A DNA stretch of 64,000 nt from Telopea speciosissima. Taxonomy: Eukaryota > Streptophyta > Magnoliopsida > Proteales > Proteaceae. Location: contig NC_057922.1 of assembly GCF_018873765.1 (NCBI RefSeq), forward strand, positions 11,173,563-11,237,562, in the 5' to 3' direction. Within the stretch, counting starts at the first letter, position 1, and each line of letters begins with the position of its first letter. Below, piece by piece: positions 59,011-64,000 of this stretch. The notes below the pieces were generated by a model. That model did not search any database. It saw only the letters and a list, made by a program, of their open reading frames with translations, and was not told where the DNA came from. The translations under genes were made by a program, and so were the position numbers.

Positions 59011-60414
59011 ATGGAGGCTCTACCAGATCAATTAGTCTGGGAGATCTTGGCTAGGGTCAATAAAATTATAGACCGGAATTCTGTGTCTTTAGCATGTAAA
59101 CGCCTTCATGCATTGGAGAAGGAACAAAGGGAATTTCTCCGTGTTGGTTGTGGATTAGACCCTGCAAATGAAGCTTTAACTTCCCTTTGCAACAGATTCC
59201 CCAACTTGAGAAAGGTGGAGATAATTTACTCTGGTTGGATGTCCAAGTTAGGAAAACAATTAGATGACCAAGGTCTTCTCATTCTCTCGAGTTACTGCCC
59301 TTCCCTTGTTGACCTGACTCTAAGCTACTGTACATTCATCACAGATGTTGGACTCGGCCACTTGGCTTCTTGCTCAAGGCTTATGGCCTTGAAGTTGAAT
59401 TTCACCCCTGGGATTAGTGGATTTGGTATATTATCTATTGTTGTGGGCTGCAAGAACCTCACCACCCTCCATCTTATCCGATGCTTAAATGTGAGCAGTG
59501 TTGAATGGCTAGAATACCTTGGCAAACTTGAGACTCTAGAGAATCTATCAATCAAGAACTGTAGGGCAATTGGAGAGGGTGACCTTGTTAAGCTCGGACC
59601 TGGTTGGCGGAAACTGAAACGGTTGCAATTTGAGGTTGATGCTAATTACAGATACATGAAGGTTCACGATCGCTTAGCTGTGGGCCGATGGCAAAAACAA
59701 TGGGTCCCCTGTGATAATATGGAGGAGCTTAGCTTGGTGAATTGCCTCATCAATCCTGGAAGGGGACTTTCTTGTGTTTTGGACAAATGCAATGCCTTGC
59801 AGAAGCTCCACTTAGACATGTGTGTTGGGGTTAGGGACAGTGACATTGTGAGCTTGGCCCAGAAATCTAACAACCTCCGGTCCATCTCGCTCCGTGTCCC
59901 ATCGGATTTCTCACTCCCCCTGTTAATGAACAACCCATTAAGATTGACAGATGAGAGTCTGGAGGCTGTTGCACACAACTGTTCTATGCTGGAATCAGTG
60001 AAGATATCTTTCTCTGATGGGGAGTTCCCTTCCTTCTCTTCATTTAGCTTAAGCGGAATCCTTACTTTGATCCAGTTTTGTCCAGTTCGTGTTCTAGCCC
60101 TTGATCATGTGTACTCCTTCAATGACAATGGGATGGGGGCACTTTGTTCTGCTAACTTTCTCGAGATCCTGGAACTAGTTAAATGCCAAGAGGTCAGTGA
60201 TGAAGGATTGCAGCTCGTGGGACAATTTCCACGTTTGAATGTTCTAACACTCTCCAAGTGCTTGGGTGTGTCTGACGATGGACTAAAGCCACTTGTGGGG
60301 TCAGATAAATTGGAGGTTTTGACCGTGGAAGATTGCCCTCAGATTTCTGAGAGGGGTATTCAGGGGGCTGCAAGGTCTGTGTCCTACAAGCAAGACTTGT
60401 CATGGATGTACTAA
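59011..60414 (+). CDS. F-box/LRR-repeat protein, 467 aa
   Basis: A single coding exon. The N-terminal F-box is visible at residues 1-40 (MEALPDQLVWEILARV...SLACKRLHALEKEQREFLRV). It is followed by a leucine-rich repeat array to the C terminus, with repeats such as CPSLVDLTLSYCTFITDVGL, CKNLTTLHLIRCLNVSSVEW, LEILELVKCQEVSDEGL and LEVLTVEDCPQISERGI. This is the architecture of plant SCF ubiquitin-ligase substrate adaptors of the F-box/LRR (FBL) type; the substrate is unknown. The frame is open from 58978, but the first ATG is at 59011 and matches the family start. Three upstream ORFs precede it in the spliced leader. Length and ends are normal. Confidence 0.94.
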   Translation: MEALPDQLVWEILARVNKIIDRNSVSLACKRLHALEKEQREFLRVGCGLDPANEALTSLCNRFPNLRKVEIIYSGWMSKLGKQLDDQGLLILSSYCPSLVDLTLSYCTFITDVGLGHLASCSRLMALKLNFTPGISGFGILSIVVGCKNLTTLHLIRCLNVSSVEWLEYLGKLETLENLSIKNCRAIGEGDLVKLGPGWRKLKRLQFEVDANYRYMKVHDRLAVGRWQKQWVPCDNMEELSLVNCLINPGRGLSCVLDKCNALQKLHLDMCVGVRDSDIVSLAQKSNNLRSISLRVPSDFSLPLLMNNPLRLTDESLEAVAHNCSMLESVKISFSDGEFPSFSSFSLSGILTLIQFCPVRVLALDHVYSFNDNGMGALCSANFLEILELVKCQEVSDEGLQLVGQFPRLNVLTLSKCLGVSDDGLKPLVGSDKLEVLTVEDCPQISERGIQGAARSVSYKQDLSWMY

Positions 60415-61293
60415 AGCTGCTTGGTTCCTAAGGTTGGTTAAGAAATAAGGCCTACTGCTTCGTATGGTCTCATTTGCTTTCAAAACAAAATACAGTAACT
60501 GGGTTCCTCAGCTTCTCTGTTACTTTGTTGTATATGTTTTTCAGTTCAACAGTTAGAATATGTGGCAGTGTATTATATGTCTTCTTGTACCAAATTTGGT
60601 TTTCTTATTTGTTTGAAGTCTGTCTGTACGTGAACTACTTTTCCAGTTGTCTCATTTATCTTGAAGCAATTTTAAGGTTATAGACACTGTATGCTTCAGC
60701 TTCCAGTATAGCTATATCATTTCTAAATCTCACCCTTCTTACCAAAAGTTTGCAGTGTATTTATTTCCTTCCCATACTAAAGATTAAAGATCTTGAACAT
60801 CCAACCTGGGGCCTAGAACAAAGTTCAGAAGGCTAGGGAGCGTAAGAGAAAGGTTTAACAAATAGGAAGAAAGTTCATGCTTGAGACTGAGATTTGAGTT
60901 CCAGTTAATTTGCTGTTTCGCGACATCATCTTCTCTGACCCTTGGAGAAAAGATCCAGCAATTAAGAAGTATCCTACTGACTAAAATGTAGAATTCTTGA
61001 TTCTTGAAAGGTAGGTAGTTTAGATAATTTAGGTATAATTATTGACCAACCTTACGCAATCAAAGGGACATCAAGAAAGACTTCCCATTTTATTGATGAA
61101 TAAATATAACAAAAATAAAAATAAAAAATCTTGGAAAATTCATGCACATGTAAAATTACCAAATTCCCCTATATGCAAGCTAGATTAACGTAGACATGTG
61201 AAAACATGAGAAAACAAAGGGAAAGACCCAAACATGGAAAACCATGAAAATGCAATGAAATATAATAAAAACATCGGAAAAACCTCATCTAAA

Positions 61294-61397
61294 CTTTTTT
61301 TTGGTAAACAAGTCTTTATTTAGGATAAGACATGCAAAAACTCATGGAGATAGTGAGAAACACAACTCACGCAACCATGGAATGGAAAGGGACCAAC
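61294..61397. mobile_element. 104-bp insertion flanked by 22-bp direct repeats
   Basis: A 22-bp sequence starting CATCGGAAAAACCTC occurs perfectly at 61272-61293 and 61398-61419. The inserted segment begins with a T-rich run (CTTTTTTTTGG), as a minus-strand retroposon with a short poly-A tail would. Long target duplications of this size are typical of LINE-mobilised copies. The body has no RNA polymerase III boxes that I can see. Confidence 0.6.
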
Positions 61398-63357
61398 CAT
61401 CGGAAAAACCTCATCTAAATGTTAGAAAATCAAAATCAACCGGCGGCAAGAAAGAAACCTAATAATGAAGAACATGTGATATCAAAACTAATGGCTGAAC
61501 ATGGAAATTAGAGGGTAAATACTAAAGGATTACAAAAAAATCCTGAAAATCACATTTAAAATATGATAGGACCAACTAAACAATGGTATAAGTTTTCTAT
61601 TAGAAACTATGGAAACATGCTCCAATTCTTGGCATGTCGTCGTTGCCTCATTATTGGCAATAACGATGAACCCTCAGTAACTGGAGAATATCTCATAGCA
61701 TTGAATGAAGTAAAACCCAAAAGAAATAAGGCTCACCTAGCTTTGACTTTTGTGAAGAATATCAGGATGTTGGCGCAGACTAAATTCAGATTTGGAGGAG
61801 CTCAAGTTGAAACTACTACAAGAAACTTGTTGGAAAAGATTAGACTCTCGCTTGGAACTCTTACGGACTACCTAGATATTCTAAGAATGCTCTAAAACTT
61901 CTATGTAGTTTCTTGTTTATAACTTAGGTTGTTACACACGTCCAAACCAGTGTTCGTCATCCAAACTTTTTAGAGATCTACTTTTTTGATGAGATTTTTA
62001 GAGATCTACTTATAGACTCCATTAACTTTACCAAAAAAAAAAAAGAAAAACTTAAGACTCCATTAAGCAACCTAGGTTCATGATGTGGTGGGCCCAACAT
62101 TTATGGTTGCCTCCATCACATCCTCTATAGTCTAGGTAAGGCGAAATAAGTCCATTGCACAAATAATCAAACATGGACTCAAGAATCCACAAAAGTGAAA
62201 ATGCACAAATAATCAAACAGCAAATGGCCATATTCTGACATGCATTGAGGCTTGACTGGTGTCGGTGCCATGTATCGATGGCACCGGTGGATCTACTACC
62301 AGTGCTGGCCTGAGCAAACCTCTTTGATTGACTTTGGCTTGGTTCAAGTGTGACCCTAGCTAAACCAAGGCTACACCATTTGTTGGGGTTTGGAATAGGT
62401 CTTACCTATGTGACAAAGCCATATAAGTATATAACCATGATTTTCAAAACACGTTTTTAGTCGATCTTGAATCATATGGATTTGGGACACAGTTGTGAGT
62501 GTGAGCATGAGAAACCTCTAGAACTATAAGTAAATGGGTCTTGCAATATTTCAAAACATTCTTGATTCATTGTTTAGCCTGCTTCGGGTGACAAAATGAG
62601 GTGTCTACAGCTATGAATACCTCTTGCTTGTCCATTTTGTTCAATATGACATTAAATATTTGGAATTTTCCAAAGAAGATGATTTTGGTTAAATACTAAT
62701 TTATTTTGTTTTGAATTTTTTTTTGTGTGGTCATCAAACTAGTTAACAAGCTATTCCTATTAGAAATATAGACGTGTATACTTACAAGCTTATTACTTCA
62801 TTATTATGCTCATTAGTAGGTTGACATTATTTATAAGAAAGAGACATAAAGAGTGAGCAGTAGGTTTTTCTTTTGATAGAAATAAAAGTTAGTAGGTAGG
62901 CATAGTAATACTTGAAAAATAAAAAACTTATAAGCATTTCATTATCTAGATTAAAAATATATATATCATTATCTATTCCAACGTCTTTTTCTTGGGAGAA
63001 ACTTTGATCCTTCCACAGAGTCATATATTTAACATTCTCCCTCAATATTCTTAAAGCAAAAGTCTTATATATATAGGCACATCACCTGTGTGCAATAAGC
63101 TGGTGTGAGGTACCGATGGGGGTACACACGGATCATCATACGACAGGGATAATATACCGTTATTTTTTGCCCTTTTGATATGAAACCCATTTTTTCCGAA
63201 TAAGGGTAATAGTGTCATTTCATATATATATTTGAAAAATATTGTGCATGACAATAAAACCTTTTGATAATGACATCACTTTCAAATTATTTTAAAAATC
63301 CTTTAATACCCCTATCTTAAAAACCTTATGAGAATAAAACAATGGGCAATTAAAACA

Positions 63358-63520
63358 TGTCAAGAGATCTCTGCTTGGTCGCATGGTCTCTACATTAGGG
63401 CCTGGGCCAATGGAAGAGAGTGTCTCGATATACACCTAGCGGGTAAGGACGTCATTTCATGATTCCCTATGAGAGGGTGTAGGGGACTAGGGGATGCCAC
63501 CAAGCATGGATCTTTTTCCA
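63358..63520. mobile_element. MITE-like foldback element
   Basis: The left arm AAGAGATCTCTGCTTGGTCG, then CATGG, mirrors the right arm, whose reverse complement reads AAAAAGATCCATGCTTGGTG, then GCATCC. A related copy in the opposite orientation lies at about 53445-53575. Confidence 0.55.
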
Positions 63521-64000
63521 TATATATATATATATGGACAAGCAAACCAACTTGTGCCACATAAAATTGACGTGGCAACTATCACTGTGAGAAATATAAG
63601 AATAGTTTGATTCAGTGATCTATCAAATTTCAAATTTCAGACTGAAATTTAACCATATGCTCTCCCATGTATTAGCATGGCAGCAAGCACGCACTATCTT
63701 CGTAATCCAAGCATTGCACACACCCAATTGGTAATCTTGATTACCAAACCAACCTTGTTTGGGGTGAAATTTGACATGTAAACAAGGGATCTTGAGGTCT
63801 ACTTGTCCACAAAATTTTACATCCCTTATCACGTAACGAAACTAAGTATGTATGTTTACAAAAGACCAGTTTTATATTATTTGGGGGTTCTGGTTTTGAA
63901 AGCCAAAATACATCAGGTTAACCAAATCTATATTGACTATGCCATAGGGGGGAGGGGGAGCAGAGAAACTGTGAGAGGGCTACATACTCCCTAACAACAT

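Larger units (their letters stand above)
60415..64000. other. Intergenic region right of the F-box gene
   Basis: The first 200-300 bases are the likely 3' UTR. A 110-codon frame at 61563-61895 has no family resemblance that I recognise and no splice or promoter support. An insertion with 22-bp direct repeats is at 61272-61419 and a foldback element at 63358-63520. A short (AT)n run lies at about 63520-63535. Confidence 0.45.

Noticed and set aside
61563-61895. 110-codon plus-strand ORF
   Set aside because: No recognisable domain and no promoter or splice support; could be chance in this AT-rich region.

Overview
The window is nuclear DNA of a flowering plant. Its genes have introns with GT/AG borders, and it carries plant-specific gene families (PP2C, plant flotillin-like, plant SLC37-type glycerol-3-phosphate transporter, F-box/LRR), AT-rich intergenic DNA, and plant transposons (MULE, hAT, MITE, SINE, Tat-type Ty3/gypsy). 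I cannot place the species from sequence alone.

Six protein-coding genes look intact and were resolved to exon level by eye: a PP2C phosphatase (+, 2349-6713, 4 exons, 384 aa), a glycerol-3-phosphate transporter-like MFS protein (-, 10404-12025, 2 exons, 503 aa), two tandem flotillin-like genes (-, 16683-18297 and 24304-26128, 2 exons each, 485 and 486 aa), the U5 snRNP GTPase Snu114/CLO (-, 45273-49795, 9 coding exons, 988 aa) and an F-box/LRR protein (+, 59011-60414, 467 aa, with a 5' UTR intron). A seventh candidate is a very small Pro/His-rich ORF (-, 53912-54145) with its own TATA box. These are independent single genes with no operon-like relationship. PP2C acts in signalling, flotillins scaffold membrane microdomains, Snu114 drives spliceosome activation, and the F-box protein is probably an SCF adaptor.

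Transposons fill most of the space between genes. Two MULE-type elements flank flotillin copy A: 13459-15159, with a perfect 9-bp target duplication, and 20378-22017, with an 8/9 target duplication. The second carries a C-terminal fragment of a nicotinamidase-like gene and so reads as a Pack-MULE. A Tat-type Ty3/gypsy element occupies 27343-39844 (LTRs about 706 bp, GGCCG target duplication). It has gag, protease, RT, RNase H, a second RNase H, a D-D-E integrase, a 65-bp tandem repeat and an antisense ORF. All of its genes are broken by small indels, and a solo LTR (32546-34235, CATAC target duplication) is nested in its second RNase H. About ten small foldback elements, two hAT-like elements, an Au-type SINE and a LINE-type RNase H relic are scattered elsewhere.

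The observations I rate highest are the gene conversion-like near-identity of flotillin exon 2 between the two copies, the Pack-MULE carrying nicotinamidase sequence, the F-box gene promoter abutting a foldback element plus three upstream ORFs, the Pro/His-rich microprotein, and a broken unidentified coding block at 41306-42707. I saw no unmistakably new multi-gene system.
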